In this document: positions 20,060 to 29,340 of the stretch, piece after piece
Position numbering within the stretch: position 1 is the stretch's first letter
Layout of the letters: the number at the start of each line of letters is the position of its first letter
NCBI RefSeq assembly: GCF_000192795.1
Contig: NW_007360621.1
Span: 1 to 64,000, forward strand
DNA from: Vavraia culicis subsp. floridensis
Lineage: Eukaryota > Microsporidia > Pleistophoridae
DNA length: 64,000 bases
Reading direction: 5' to 3'
Translations under genes and position numbers: made by a program
Notes under the pieces: generated by a model
The model's database searches: none
What the model was told of the DNA's origin: nothing
What the model saw: the letters and a program-made list of their open reading frames with translations, nothing else

Positions 20060-20744
20060 TGCTATCGTGATGGGTCACACGATAAATCGGTGAAAATAAA
20101 TTTTTTTGGAATCGATAACGAGGATGAATCGCATCAATAGTTGGTTGATTGCACGGTGCGGCAGCCTTTGGGGCATGGCAGCGCGATATTCCGCCTTCTC
20201 AGCAGCGGTGCAGCAAAGCTTTATGAGCCTTCCGAACTGTATTGTACAAAAAATCAGCAACCAAAGGCATATTGGTCTGGCAATATTTACGGCAGCAGGA
20301 GGCGCACCTTTGCAGTGACCGAGGAACCGGTGCGTGCACAGCGGCATGGGCATGGTTCTCGGCATCGGTGCATTCTACCACTCCGGCTTGGCCATAAAAC
20401 CGAAACATCCACATTTTTTACCTTTCAGAGCAAAGGTCTTTATGAGGCGAAAGAGCCTGATCCATCACCAATGCGACACTTCAACGATTTTCATCTCGAT
20501 GAGTGTTCTTCCTGCATTTTTACCAATTATTGTTACGTACAACTTATCGTGCACCCACAATTCGCTCTCTGCCTGTGCCAGGTTAAGCACGCTCTACCGA
20601 TTCAGTGCCCGATAATGTTCTATTAGGTCTTATTTCGGTGTTAGCGAGCGGTAACGCGAACGAATCATCTTTGATTTGAAAGGCTATCACGGTCTGCCCA
20701 GTGCTGCACGAAATAGAACGGTAACGCTGCAGCACCATGAAACA

Positions 20745-20822
20745 AAGGCTGGTGACCACGATCGGTGCCAGCGGTCAGAAAAGCGTGTTATTTAGGTGCT
20801 GTGCTATGAGAAGGTAGCGATT
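20745..20822 (+). repeat. Dispersed repeat, copy 1
   Basis: CAAAGGCTGGTGACCACGAT and the following ~55 bases resemble 22072-22145: the shared core reads GGTGACCACG(A/G)TCGGT then AGCGGTCAGAAA, followed by a looser match through AGAAG. The nature of the element is unknown. Confidence 0.65.
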
Positions 20823-21203
20823 TGTAATGAAATGATCGTAGCAGTGCATCATTCAGCTAAAGCAACTGAACGATACGTTTTTAAATAAAGAACGTGTTGT
20901 ACTTCATTACAGCGATACGGTTGCCGTATCTAACACGTAAATACGTACGAATGGTACGTGTTGGTTACCTCCTTCGTAACTAAATTATTATTTTTGACCG
21001 GAGCTGCTACCAACGTGCTGAACCACAACCAAGCATGTGAATAGCTCACAAACACAGATTACATGGCGTGTTCATTTCAACCAGAGCAATGTCTGGCAGT
21101 GCGGTGTAAGTGCTTGGCACGTTGAATTCAGAGCACGCTTATCATCAAATATTACAGAAAGGAGCCACGTGATGTGCACGCATTCAACCACGATTCGAAC
21201 GAA

Positions 21204-21223
21204 NNNNNNNNNNNNNNNNNNNN
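21204..21223. other. Assembly gap (20 N)
   Basis: Twenty Ns, a typical placeholder for a contig join of unknown size. Order across it depends on the assembly. Confidence 0.98.
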
Positions 21224-21856
21224 CGAAAGATTCACCTCCCAATCACCGGTATCACCCGTGATTGAACGTGTTGTGCGTGAGCAGAGAGCAAAAAGTGCTA
21301 TCACGGTCATTTTCACGTCTAGCGACTCAACAGCGAGAACAGATTAAGTTAATTAGTAATTATGCAAATATGGTAAGAGGTGTAAATTAATTACATGCCA
21401 AGTACCAGAACATGTCGGTACTGCTCACCTCTACACCGTGCTTTGCGCTCGTACACAAACGCAATTAATACGTAAAACTTTGGTGGCACCACACGTTCTA
21501 CCAATAAAACTTTTTATTTTGGATGGTGCTGTCGTGCAACATCTTTCACCACGTACACAGCACATTTTTAAAAAAATATGAACATGGTACGAAGCGTATA
21601 ACGTGCCAATTCTGTACGCACAATCGTGGTTGATGGTAACAGCGGTTTGTGTTGCGCATTGGCGCGCTGCTGCACGGAGAGGAGTATCAAATCATCGCCA
21701 TCTCAACATCTGCCAGGGCACATTTACTTATCTCCGCACACCACCAGATGAACGAGAAGAAGCTGCGTGAGCTGATTGGCTGGACATACAAAATTTCTTC
21801 ATTTGCAAAAAATAGAAAATATCACTTCGTGTTTTTGTGCCTAAGGCTTTAGCACT

Positions 21857-21966
21857 GCTATTTGATTCGCTTCTCCTCAGCCCGCTCATCAACACACACA
21901 AGCAAATGCTATTTGATTCGCTTCTCCTCAGCCCGCTCATCAACACATACAAGCAAATGCTATTTG
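21857..21966. repeat. 51-bp tandem duplication
   Basis: GCTATTTGATTCGCTTCTCC plus 31 bases occurs at 21857-21907 and again at 21908-21958 with a single C/T change, followed by the first eight bases of a third unit. Confidence 0.9.
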
Positions 21967-22071
21967 TGCAGATTTTTTGCTAGGCATCGCATTTCAGCCG
22001 GAACTCAACCTTTTAACCTGCACTGGATAGCGCAAAGACAGGGAAATAACCAAAAAAATGGCACGCGAACC

Positions 22072-22145
22072 AAAGTTTGGTGACCACGGTCGGTTCTAGC
22101 GGTCAGAAAGTGTGTGGTTTAAGTGCAGAGATACGAGAAGATAAA
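22072..22145 (+). repeat. Dispersed repeat, copy 2
   Basis: Partner of 20745-20822. The pair lies in direct orientation about 1.3 kb apart, between the two lineage-specific membrane-protein genes. Confidence 0.65.
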
Positions 22146-22439
22146 TAAGCTTACAGCAATACAAAATGATACGCTTGCCTTAAAGCAGGACATACTCAGC
22201 TCCGCTGCCCCAACGGAATTGCTGCAACCGTTCAATCAACTCGTCCTTTAAATTTGATAGCACAGCACCGTGGTACAGGTCAAGCCCGGATAGCCTGTTG
22301 AGATCGGCATGCCCAGAAAGATGTGTTCGTCTGCCTAGAACAATCAACGTAGATACTTGCCCGGTGTTACGTCCACTCGGTCAATTAGGCTAAAACGTCA
22401 AATTTGGGCTATAAATACGAAGAAAGCGGATGGCGGTCC

Positions 22440-22853
22440 ATGTCAAATTTCACAAACAACCCGCTCAAAAACGAACAAGAACTGCACACACCGCTCACAA
22501 CGGAGTGCACAGGAAATGGAGTGGCAGATATGCCGGGCGATAACGTTCCCTGCGATCCCTCCAACCATCAACAAGAAGATCTGCCGCTTTATCCGTTAGT
22601 ACTCATTTCAGTAGCTATGATCTTATTGGCCATCAGTGCTCGTTGCAGTTGGTGGTTCCTTCTAAATCTTGGCACTCAGAAGCGTTTGCACGATCAAGCA
22701 TGTGTGAACGCGTCAGAAGACTTCGATGCAAACGAAGCGTGCGAAAACGGCCCAAAACATGAGGAAACCAAAGATGAAGAAACGATGTCCGATCAAGGCT
22801 TAGCGGATCAAACGCCGATCAACAAAGACAATGACCACAAAGATAGCATCTAA
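22440..22853 (+). CDS. Small single-pass membrane protein, lineage-specific
   Basis: 137 residues from the ATG at 22440 (MSNFTNNPLK); an in-frame TTG at 22404 is unlikely. There is no signal peptide. One membrane span at about 49-77 (LYPLVLISVAMILLAI onward, ending WWFLL) separates a polar N-terminal half with two Cys from an acidic C-terminal tail rich in Glu, Asp and Asn. No family is recognised. Its position close to the 558-residue membrane protein, with a dispersed repeat between them, suggests a rapidly evolving neighbourhood. The membrane span and full-length composition favour a real gene. Confidence 0.55.
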   Translation: MSNFTNNPLKNEQELHTPLTTECTGNGVADMPGDNVPCDPSNHQQEDLPLYPLVLISVAMILLAISARCSWWFLLNLGTQKRLHDQACVNASEDFDANEACENGPKHEETKDEETMSDQGLADQTPINKDNDHKDSI

Positions 22854-23215
22854 ATATTAAATCTACTTCTTATAACAGCACATCTTACACCACTTTACCG
22901 ACAGGTTACGGCGAATCACCGCTGACTGCGCCCTGGCAGCTGTCCGCTCTTGGGAGCACAAGTGGGAGAGCGCCTTGCACCGTGTAACAGTAGAAACGGA
23001 GCGGACGCGAGTTACAAAAATGTTAACGACCCTTACACAGCACTGAGTGCAACATGGAAATGCATTTCTTTATGTGTTGCTGATGTGTGCACACAAATAC
23101 ACGGCTCTCAGCGAATCGTAACGAATGAATTCGTTACACCAACAAAACATGGCGGGAAGCGTAAAACACCTCGAAATGCCGGCATATTTCGTCAAGCGGA
23201 CGGGACCCTTCCAAA
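22854..23215. other. Intergenic region upstream of Tma46
   Basis: 362 bases. A plus frame at 22950-23264 overlaps the Tma46 start in another phase and is likely chance. Confidence 0.55.
23206..23208 (+). promoter_or_regulatory. CCC start-proximal motif of Tma46 gene
   Basis: CCC ends seven bases before the ATG at 23216, consistent with the microsporidian start-proximal signal. Confidence 0.4.
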
Positions 23216-23794
23216 ATGCCCAAGAAAAGTAAGGAGGCGCAACCGAAGTCAAAAAAGGACGTAAAGTCGACCAAAGAGATGAAAAAAGAACTTGAAGAAA
23301 AGGCTTATGGCCAAAAACAGTCAAAAACGCTGCGTGCTCAGCTCAAAAAGCTTGATCTGCTTGAAAAACTACAGAAGAAGGAGCAACAGGAGCGCCAGAA
23401 GGAGCGCGAGGCCGAGCAGAACATGCGGCCCGTCAAGCCGGTCGTTCAAAAACCGCAAGAAGTGGTTGAACAGCCCGTTAAAAGCGTAATGGTGTGCAGG
23501 TATTTGGTGGATGCACTGCACAACAAGTCGTATTTCCAGGGCTGGACATGTCCTGAGCGATGCGGGGATGTGCATGTGATAGAGGAGAGACAGAACATCG
23601 AGGAGTTTTTGGAGATGCAGAGGGCGAGCGTGGCGAGTGACAAGCTGTTGAGTAAGGAGGAGTATGACCGGTTTGTGGATAGGAGAGAGAGGGAGGAGAT
23701 GATGTTTGAGAGGAAGAAGGAGCGTATTAAGAGCGGGTACGAGATGTTTAAGGATGATCCTATGATGTTTGAGAATGTGAATGGATTGGTGTAG
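23216..23794 (+). CDS. TMA46: Tma46/ZC3H15-like translation-associated zinc-finger protein
   Basis: 192 residues, about half the yeast Tma46 length. The family (DFRP1) binds the ribosome-associated GTPase Rbg1/DRG1 and supports translation. The N-terminus MPKKSKEAQPKSKK, followed by EEKAYGQKQSK, matches the family opening (lysine-rich, then 'DKTFGLKNKKG'). A Gln/Glu/Arg-rich helix spans about 40-70. The zinc finger is C94-x17-C112-x3-C116-x3-H120 within VMVCRYLVDALHNKSYFQGW, corresponding to the family's second CCCH finger (CKYFxxAxxxxxYGWxWxCP). The first CCCH finger present in yeast and animals is absent. A charged C-terminal helix follows, ending near the DRG-binding region. The missing finger and short length look like microsporidian reduction. 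Confidence 0.8.
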   Translation: MPKKSKEAQPKSKKDVKSTKEMKKELEEKAYGQKQSKTLRAQLKKLDLLEKLQKKEQQERQKEREAEQNMRPVKPVVQKPQEVVEQPVKSVMVCRYLVDALHNKSYFQGWTCPERCGDVHVIEERQNIEEFLEMQRASVASDKLLSKEEYDRFVDRREREEMMFERKKERIKSGYEMFKDDPMMFENVNGLV

Positions 23795-24225
23795 GACATG
23801 GCTGTGATGCCCGTTTTGATAATAAACATTTATTTGGAGCTTAAAATGCGGTAGCTTGATTTGATAATACACCCCGTGCTGCTGCTGTACGATCCGTTAT
23901 ATGTTCTTATTGGTTCATTGTAATTTCTTATGAAGTGGATGGGTGTCAATCTGTGGATGACAGGCGGAGAGCGGTGACATTCATAAATTGATTTATTATC
24001 GTTGGCAGGCGAGCATGGCGCTCAACAGGCCAGGAGTGCCGGTGCATATCAGCATCCGAGATGAAGGCACGCCATACGAAACCCAGGGGTTACACGGTCA
24101 TGGCGGAGATAATCCCAGGATTGATGGGCACGTGTCAAAAAGCTAAATCGTGCCAATTTTGATCGAAAACGGTAAAAATCGTTTTCATTATCATGTTTAT
24201 TTAACATTTCTGCTCCTTCACCAGT
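23795..24225. other. Intergenic region between convergent genes
   Basis: 431 bases between the 3' ends of Tma46 and the PH-domain gene. Nothing but short frames is seen. Confidence 0.6.
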
Positions 24226-25350
24226 CTACCCATTCAAAGTATCCTTAACTTCTCTGATCTTGCTGTTCCACTGGTCTCTTATACGTTCGTCATCAAAGCG
24301 TATACTTTCGGTATACCCGTCGTATCGCAAGACAATTTTGTACTTGTTCGAACCACCGGTTTCTTCATTAATCCTCCTTACGTCGTTCACCTGTCTCAAA
24401 TTCAGTTTTCCTTTGCCCCGTCCATCAAGTGACCTGAAATAGCACAGAATACCATCACTCGTAAGCACGAAATATCGCTTGTGCCAGAAACACGAGAAGA
24501 AAAGCATTCTTTTGCTGATGGGGCCTTCCAGCACGATCCGATTGGTAGTTCGTAGAACGAATAGTTCTGTGTTTGGTGTGAGCGCTGATAAAGGCACGGC
24601 ACCTGTGTTAATTTCTAACTGCTGCTTTGTTTGTTCCTGTGTGGGTGACTGTATTGATTTCGAAGGGTCCTTGGATACGTCTCTTTGCTCGTTTTTCTGC
24701 TCTTCGAAGTGCACCTTCTTCTGTTTATCATCCTGCTCGGCACCCTCAGGCTTTATTCCCACGGCAGCCTTCTTCTTCATTTCCTCTTCTTTCTTCATTT
24801 CCTCTTCCTTCTTCATTTCCTCTTCCTTCTTCATTTCCTCTTCCTTCTTCATTTCCTCTTCTTTCTTCATTTCCTCTTCCTTCTTCATTTCCTCTTCCTT
24901 CTTCGCTTTTTCAGCTATTGTCTTCTTAGTTTCAGCTTCCTTCTCAGCCTCAACCTTCCTAATTTCAGCTTCTTTCTCAGCATCAACCTTCTTTGCTTCC
25001 GCCTCCTTCTCAGCCACTATCTTCTCAGCTTCAACCTTCTTAGCCTCAGCTTCCCTCTCAGCATCAACCTTCTTTGCTTCAGCCTCCTTCTCAGCCACTA
25101 TCTTCTCAGCTTCAACCTTCTTAGCCTCAGCATCCTTCTCCGCCTCAACCTTCTTTGCTTCAGCCTCCTTCTCAGCCACTATCTTCTCACTATTCACTCC
25201 ATCATCCGCATGCTCATCCCCAGCACCGTTCTTACCCTCTTCATTCCTCAATTTCCTAGCCTCATCCGGTTTCTTATCGATTTCACCCTGTGTCCTGTCC
25301 TTCTCCACTATCATTATACTCTTTCTTCTACTTGATTTACGTGCCTGCAT
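24226..25350 (-). CDS. Coiled-coil protein with C-terminal PH domain
   Basis: 374 residues. The last ~100 residues form a pleckstrin-homology domain: a first strand LEGPISKRMLFF, then WHKRYFVLTSDGILCYF, then KGKLNLRQ, YKIVLRYDG and the closing helix with the invariant Trp in RIRDQWNSKI. PH domains bind phosphoinositides or proteins at membranes. Upstream is a long, very charged coiled coil with Ala/Lys/Glu-rich repeats (EAEAKKVEAEK type) and seven copies of a KKEEEM hexamer (DNA about 24776-24900). The N-terminus is basic. The layout suggests a membrane-recruited scaffold or cytoskeletal linker, but no orthologue is recognised. The ATG at 25350 is the natural start. The plus-strand frames across this gene are shadows. 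Confidence 0.78.
   Translation of the reverse strand: MQARKSSRRKSIMIVEKDRTQGEIDKKPDEARKLRNEEGKNGAGDEHADDGVNSEKIVAEKEAEAKKVEAEKDAEAKKVEAEKIVAEKEAEAKKVDAEREAEAKKVEAEKIVAEKEAEAKKVDAEKEAEIRKVEAEKEAETKKTIAEKAKKEEEMKKEEEMKKEEEMKKEEEMKKEEEMKKEEEMKKEEEMKKKAAVGIKPEGAEQDDKQKKVHFEEQKNEQRDVSKDPSKSIQSPTQEQTKQQLEINTGAVPLSALTPNTELFVLRTTNRIVLEGPISKRMLFFSCFWHKRYFVLTSDGILCYFRSLDGRGKGKLNLRQVNDVRRINEETGGSNKYKIVLRYDGYTESIRFDDERIRDQWNSKIREVKDTLNG
24776..24901. repeat. 18-bp in-frame repeat inside the PH gene
   Basis: Seven copies of an 18-bp unit (TTCTTCATTTCCTCTTCC type on the plus strand) encode KKEEEM in the minus frame. Synonymous C/T changes separate the copies. Confidence 0.85.
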
Positions 25351-27052
25351 GATTCATGCTTCCCATCTTTCTTTAAATCGAATTTTTTTCTGAGCTGACC
25401 AATGATTTGAGCTGATTGATGGTTTGTATTGGTTGATGAATGTGGCGATCTGATGGTAAAGGAGACAAAGCGTGTTGTTGTATTGGACGGGTGTTAATAA
25501 TATGGTGTAATATGAGCAGAGAAGAGGATAAAAGTACGGGTGAAAGAAAGGAAAGGGGTGGTAATGGAGTGAGCTTAGATGTGGGATTAGCACGTATTAA
25601 CCAAAAATGTAATTTTTATGGGACTGTAGGAATGCACTTTCTTCTGCCTTGCTTATCTCGTTTATTCGTCGTGCCGGTCTCTTCACCCACCTAATGGACC
25701 TACCCAAGTTAAACCGTGTATCACCCGTTATTCGTATCAGTTACCGCTTTGGACCCAAGCACCGCACACCATGGTAAAAACTCGTTCAACGTACGTTTCT
25801 TCGATCCTCACAAACGGCAATTTAATACAGCGTGGAGCAAAACAAGCATTGGAACTTTAATGAGCGTTTTACCTTCGATAACGCTCATCAAAGATGAACA
25901 GAACGAGATCAGAGATTCTTTTCAGTCACCGGTTCATCACGCGTTAGCGCAGAGACTGCCATCACGTTGCAGCAGAGGTATGAAACCGTTATATAAACGG
26001 ATTAGCATCGCACCGTTACTCCGTGTACAGACAGGTATAGCATACTTACCCTATCACACTCCTGCATAACATTCGTTTATGTACCGGTCCAGCCGTACTC
26101 TCTCGCTCCACAACGATAGTTCAATACCTGCCCTGCAACTTATCGTACGGCTCTCAGCGTATGTACGGTTTAAAAAATATTTTTGCTGTGCAAATGCCGA
26201 AGAGCTTGGCATTGGCTCGCTATGGCAATAGTTTGATGAAGAGAGCGGGAGCAGTGCTGTGAAGGGGTAAGTGAAGTGATAAGAAGGTGCGAAGAGATGT
26301 GTTGCTGATAAAAAGTAAAGAAAATGAAAATAATAAATTTATTAACTTGAAGTGATAAGAAGGTGCGAAGAGATGTGTTTTCATTCTACTGCCCGTGATA
26401 CGCAACGAGCAGTATTACCATACATGGTAAACCAAAGGATAACCGAGCAGTACGTACTCTGTTCACCTCCTTGCTCTGTGGGAATAATAAACGCATTTAG
26501 TTCCGTATTGGTGTGTGAACTGCTGCTCACTGCCAAAATGATGCTTTGATCTTAAGCGTGGATAAATGTTAATTTTATAGCCGTGCTGTTCTATTCTGTG
26601 CTACCACTTCAAAAAGTACGTTTATTTATGTTGTACCACTAACATTCCCTTCTTCCACCACAAATATGCTCATATCAACCATTCATTTCTTTTTTTTCCT
26701 CTTTTCACCTATCCTTCCCATAAACTAGATTTATGAACACATTCCTTGCATTGTGGTAAATAATATTTTTTTACCTTCCTTGAATGCGTGGAAGTTCAGA
26801 ATTAAACATTAACTTTTTCTATTCTTGTTTTTTGTTGATCCTTACCCCTAAATTATTTTTACTACCACGCTTTACGTTGCCTTACCGTATTTCTTTTATG
26901 TTTTTACTAGCTGAGCTATTTCTGTTGCCTCTTCATTCGCTAGAATTACACCTCTAATTTTAATTTTTATACAAATACCACCTTATCTCATTTCACACAC
27001 GTATTCTCATTTCACACATATATTCTCATTCATTCTCATTTCAGATATGTAT
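25351..27052. other. Intergenic region with a 31-bp direct repeat
   Basis: 1.7 kb. It contains a 31-bp direct repeat (26273-26303 and 26349-26379). A plus frame at 25716-26069 has no family features. Its right part (26560-27050) is AT-rich. Confidence 0.55.
26273..26379. repeat. 31-bp direct repeat pair
   Basis: GAAGTGATAAGAAGGTGCGA plus 11 bases occurs at 26273-26303 and again at 26349-26379 with no mismatch, 45 bases apart. Confidence 0.9.
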
Positions 27053-27362
27053 TCTCCTTCTCATTCATTCTTCTTCTCATTCATTCTCCTTCTCATTCAT
27101 TCTCCTTCTCATTCATTCTCCTTCTCATTCATTCTCCTTCTCATTCATTCTCCTTCTCATTCATTCTCCTTCTCATTCATTCTCCTTCTCATTCATTCTC
27201 CTTCTCATTCATTCTCCTTCTCATTCATTCTCCTTCTCATTCATTCTTCTTCTCATTCATTCTTCTTCTCATTCATTCTCCTTCTCATTCATTCTCATTT
27301 CAGATATGTATTCTCCTTCTCATTCTTCTTCTCATTCATTCTCATTCTTCTTCTCATTCATT
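27053..27362. repeat. 16-bp polypyrimidine minisatellite upstream of SVP26
   Basis: About fifteen copies of CTCATTCATTCTCCTT, some with CTTCTT variants, followed by a rearranged partial copy of the array start (TTTCAGATATGTATTCTCC occurs near 27041 and again near 27299). The plus strand is almost purely pyrimidine. Frames encoding PSHSFSFSFILLLIHS-type repeats are artefacts of the array. Confidence 0.93.
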
Positions 27363-27464
27363 CACCACATCCCCATATCCCCATTCACCACATCCCCATA
27401 TCCCCATTCACATCACCTCACTCACTTCCCATACACAATTAACAAAATTTACAATTTATTTCCA

Positions 27465-27470
27465 CCCCCC
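27465..27470 (+). promoter_or_regulatory. CCCCCC start-proximal motif of SVP26
   Basis: A run of six C ends five bases before the ATG at 27476. It is the strongest CCC-type signal in the window and fixes the start. Confidence 0.45.
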
Positions 27471-27475
27471 TCTCC

Positions 27476-28021
27476 ATGCTGCTTCTATTCGTCCAATCAG
27501 TTCTCATACTCCTCCTAATCACCACCATAATAATAGCAGTAGCTCTTCTGCTGTACCACACGGTCATATATATAGAGGATCACGCGATTGCCGCCCGCAA
27601 GAAAATTGAAAACATCATTCTCACGGTATCGGTATTACACGTCTTTCTGCTGTTCCGTTCGGTGAACATCTTTCAAATCGTATTTTCGCTCAGCGTGCAG
27701 TACATTTTCTATCATTTGTTGCTCAAGTACCCCAATTTTGGTGTTATGGATCCGTACCTGATTGTTGGTACGGTGCTTGCGCTTGTCAACCACTTTTTGG
27801 TGTTGAGACTGCTTATCCTGAACTATTGGGTGCTTGAGGTCGTGGTGTACTTCTTTGTGTTTGTGTGGCTTACGCCGTTTTGCTTTTATGTGTCGTTGAG
27901 CGCTAATGATGAGGTTTTTGTGCCTGTGAGAAACGCCAAGAGGGAAACCTTGCTGGGCAGGCTTATGAAAGGTGTGATGAACAGGGTTAGAAGGGACAGC
28001 AAGGAAGATAAGTGTAATTAA
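27476..28021 (+). CDS. SVP26: Svp26/TEX261-family ER-Golgi cargo receptor
   Basis: 181 residues, close to the family length of 196-228. Svp26 is a multispanning protein of ER-Golgi COPII vesicles that sorts type II membrane cargo such as glycosyltransferases. The first span (about 4-26) is followed by YHTVIYIEDHAIAARKKI, equivalent to the family's YYLAELVEEYTVLTKK segment. Further spans are at about 46-62, 66-84, 93-115 and 118-142. The diagnostic pieces are VNHFLVLR and the end motif WLTPFCFYVSLSANDE (family WLVPFAFFVSLSAGE). A basic cytoplasmic tail follows. It is preceded by a long 16-bp pyrimidine repeat and followed by a ~26-bp repeat. Confidence 0.88.
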   Translation: MLLLFVQSVLILLLITTIIIAVALLLYHTVIYIEDHAIAARKKIENIILTVSVLHVFLLFRSVNIFQIVFSLSVQYIFYHLLLKYPNFGVMDPYLIVGTVLALVNHFLVLRLLILNYWVLEVVVYFFVFVWLTPFCFYVSLSANDEVFVPVRNAKRETLLGRLMKGVMNRVRRDSKEDKCN

Positions 28022-28538
28022 AGGTGGTTTAGTAGAAAATGCCAGAAAATTGTGTTTGAGCATGAAGTGGTGAGTAAATGCATTTATTACAAGTGGTGAG
28101 TAAATGCGTTTATTACAAGTGGTGAGGTGTGGTAGCAGCGCAAATGAACAGTAATTTTGGACAAACTCTTTTCAAACAATAAAACTGGCATTGTTTTAAA
28201 AATTAATTTCTTCCATACTAAATAACATTTCCATGCATTGCATGAACATAAAAAGTGTGCACTGTTACGTTGCTATCTCCAGCGTAATTACCAAATCATT
28301 GCCTCGTCAGATCAATTTAAAAAATTAGAATGGTTCTCATAGCAAGGTATTCGTAACAACGGGGATACCATAAAATTTATGAAGAGATGAGAATTGGTGG
28401 AGAAACGGGAAGATGACCATGCAGTACGACGCATACGGCACGGTACCGTATAATAAAGGAATACATCCGTAACACGGTGCACAGCGATAAAATGCCATAA
28501 AAAGGGAACGGCAGACAGTCATCCAACAATCCAAATCT
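28022..28538. other. Intergenic region between convergent SVP26 and eS24
   Basis: 517 bases containing the 26-27-bp repeat just after SVP26. No other structure is seen. Confidence 0.6.
28065..28126. repeat. 26-27-bp tandem repeat 3' of SVP26
   Basis: AGTGGTGAGTAAATGCATTT and the bases after it occur at 28065 and 28092, with a partial third copy at 28118. Confidence 0.85.
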
Positions 28539-28925
28539 TTACTTCTGCTTTCTCTCCGCTTTCTTCTCCTGTCTCCTCGCACTTCCCCAGCTTGCCACTC
28601 TTCTCTTCCTCTTATCCTTCCTGACTCTCCTCGCCTCCTTATCCTTCTTCGCCATACCTTCCCTTATGAGCACAAACCAATCCTCAATCTTCTCAAACTG
28701 CTCCTTACTCTCATAAATACGCGCTACCGTCCTGGTCTGGCACGTGCCAAACTCGGTCCTGCTGCCGTGTATTATCACATAATTGGAATTGTACTTCTTC
28801 TTGAGAACGGTGGCCAGATCAGCCTTTTTGAAGGACTGGGCGGGATGTGATACGAGCAGGGTTAGTTCCTGGCGGTTGAGCAGTCTGTTGTTGAAGTGTG
28901 CGAGTGTTTGGATATCGAGTGCCAT
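28539..28925 (-). CDS. RPS24: Small-subunit ribosomal protein eS24
   Basis: 128 residues, as expected (130-137). The start MALDIQTLAHFNNRLLNRQE matches the family 'RTRKFMTNRLLxRKQ' strand. LLVSHPAQSFKKADLATVL corresponds to the conserved 'VLHPGxAxxxKxEIREKL'. The central VIIHGSRTEFGTCQTRTVARIYES matches 'VFVFGFRTxFGGGKTTGFGLIYDS'. The C-terminus is Lys/Arg-rich, suited to rRNA binding. The ATG at 28925 is chosen because homology begins there; the frame is open a further 56 codons upstream. A GGGG (CCCC on the coding strand) at 28933-28936 and an AAATTT box 24-29 bases upstream match described microsporidian ribosomal-protein gene signals. Confidence 0.9.
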   Translation of the reverse strand: MALDIQTLAHFNNRLLNRQELTLLVSHPAQSFKKADLATVLKKKYNSNYVIIHGSRTEFGTCQTRTVARIYESKEQFEKIEDWFVLIREGMAKKDKEARRVRKDKRKRRVASWGSARRQEKKAERKQK

Positions 28926-28932
28926 TTTTCTT

Positions 28933-28954
28933 GGGGATGAAAAAAAATAAATTT
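28933..28954 (-). promoter_or_regulatory. CCCC and AAATTT start signals of eS24
   Basis: Read on the minus strand, an AAATTT box (28949-28954) is followed by CCCC (28933-28936), seven bases before the ATG. The combination is the arrangement reported for highly expressed microsporidian genes. Confidence 0.6.
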
Positions 28955-29340
28955 TTTGGGTAGCAGCGGAATTGTTTGGGCCAATTAATGCGTGGTGCAG
29001 AGGCGTGGGCATGTGCGGTGCAGGGAGTAAAGTGCGAAGATACAAAGTGGAGAGAGAAGCGGTGAAACACAGCACTGAGGAAGGGATGGTCAAGAATTAT
29101 AAAGCACGAACTATTGAAGTACATCACAAAATAGGAATTACCACGTAATTTGACGTTAAACGGCACAAAACATAAAACGCAGCAAAAAAGAATTGAAACC
29201 ATGAAATACGCTCAACACGGCACAAAAGCAGCTCTTCATTTTTAGCGCTGCCCTTCCACAAATCCATGCGTTTGTTTTTTACCTCCAAACCACGGCCAGA
29301 CGAAACAAACAAACACAAAAAATTACGGCTACCCCTCAAA
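28955..29340. other. Divergent spacer between eS24 and the Csm1-like gene
   Basis: About 390 bases that must hold both promoters. The minus frame extending upstream of eS24 is not coding by homology, and the plus frame entering from 29266 is dismissed in favour of the ATG at 29341. Confidence 0.55.
29332..29335 (+). promoter_or_regulatory. CCCC start-proximal motif of the Csm1-like gene
   Basis: CCCC ends five bases before the ATG at 29341 and argues for this start over the in-frame ATG at 29266. Confidence 0.45.

Larger units (their letters stand above)
20060..22439. other. Gapped intergenic region between two membrane-protein genes
   Basis: 2.4 kb with a 20-N assembly gap at 21204-21223, a 51-bp tandem duplication and one copy of a dispersed repeat at each end. 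Overlapping frames at 20106-20626 and 21037-21261 have no coding character. Confidence 0.55.

Noticed and set aside
20106..20626. Overlapping plus frames of 70-161 codons
   Set aside because: Mutually overlapping in different phases, no family features, irregular composition.
24479..25393. 304-codon plus frame rich in Ser/Phe
   Set aside because: Antisense of the repeat-rich PH-domain gene, whose C-terminal domain is unmistakable.
27047..27442. 131-codon frame with PSHSFSFSFILLLIHS repeats
   Set aside because: Pure translation of the 16-bp pyrimidine array.
28926..29093. 56-codon N-terminal extension of eS24
   Set aside because: Homology to eS24 starts at the ATG at 28925, and promoter-like AAATTT and CCCC boxes lie within the extension.
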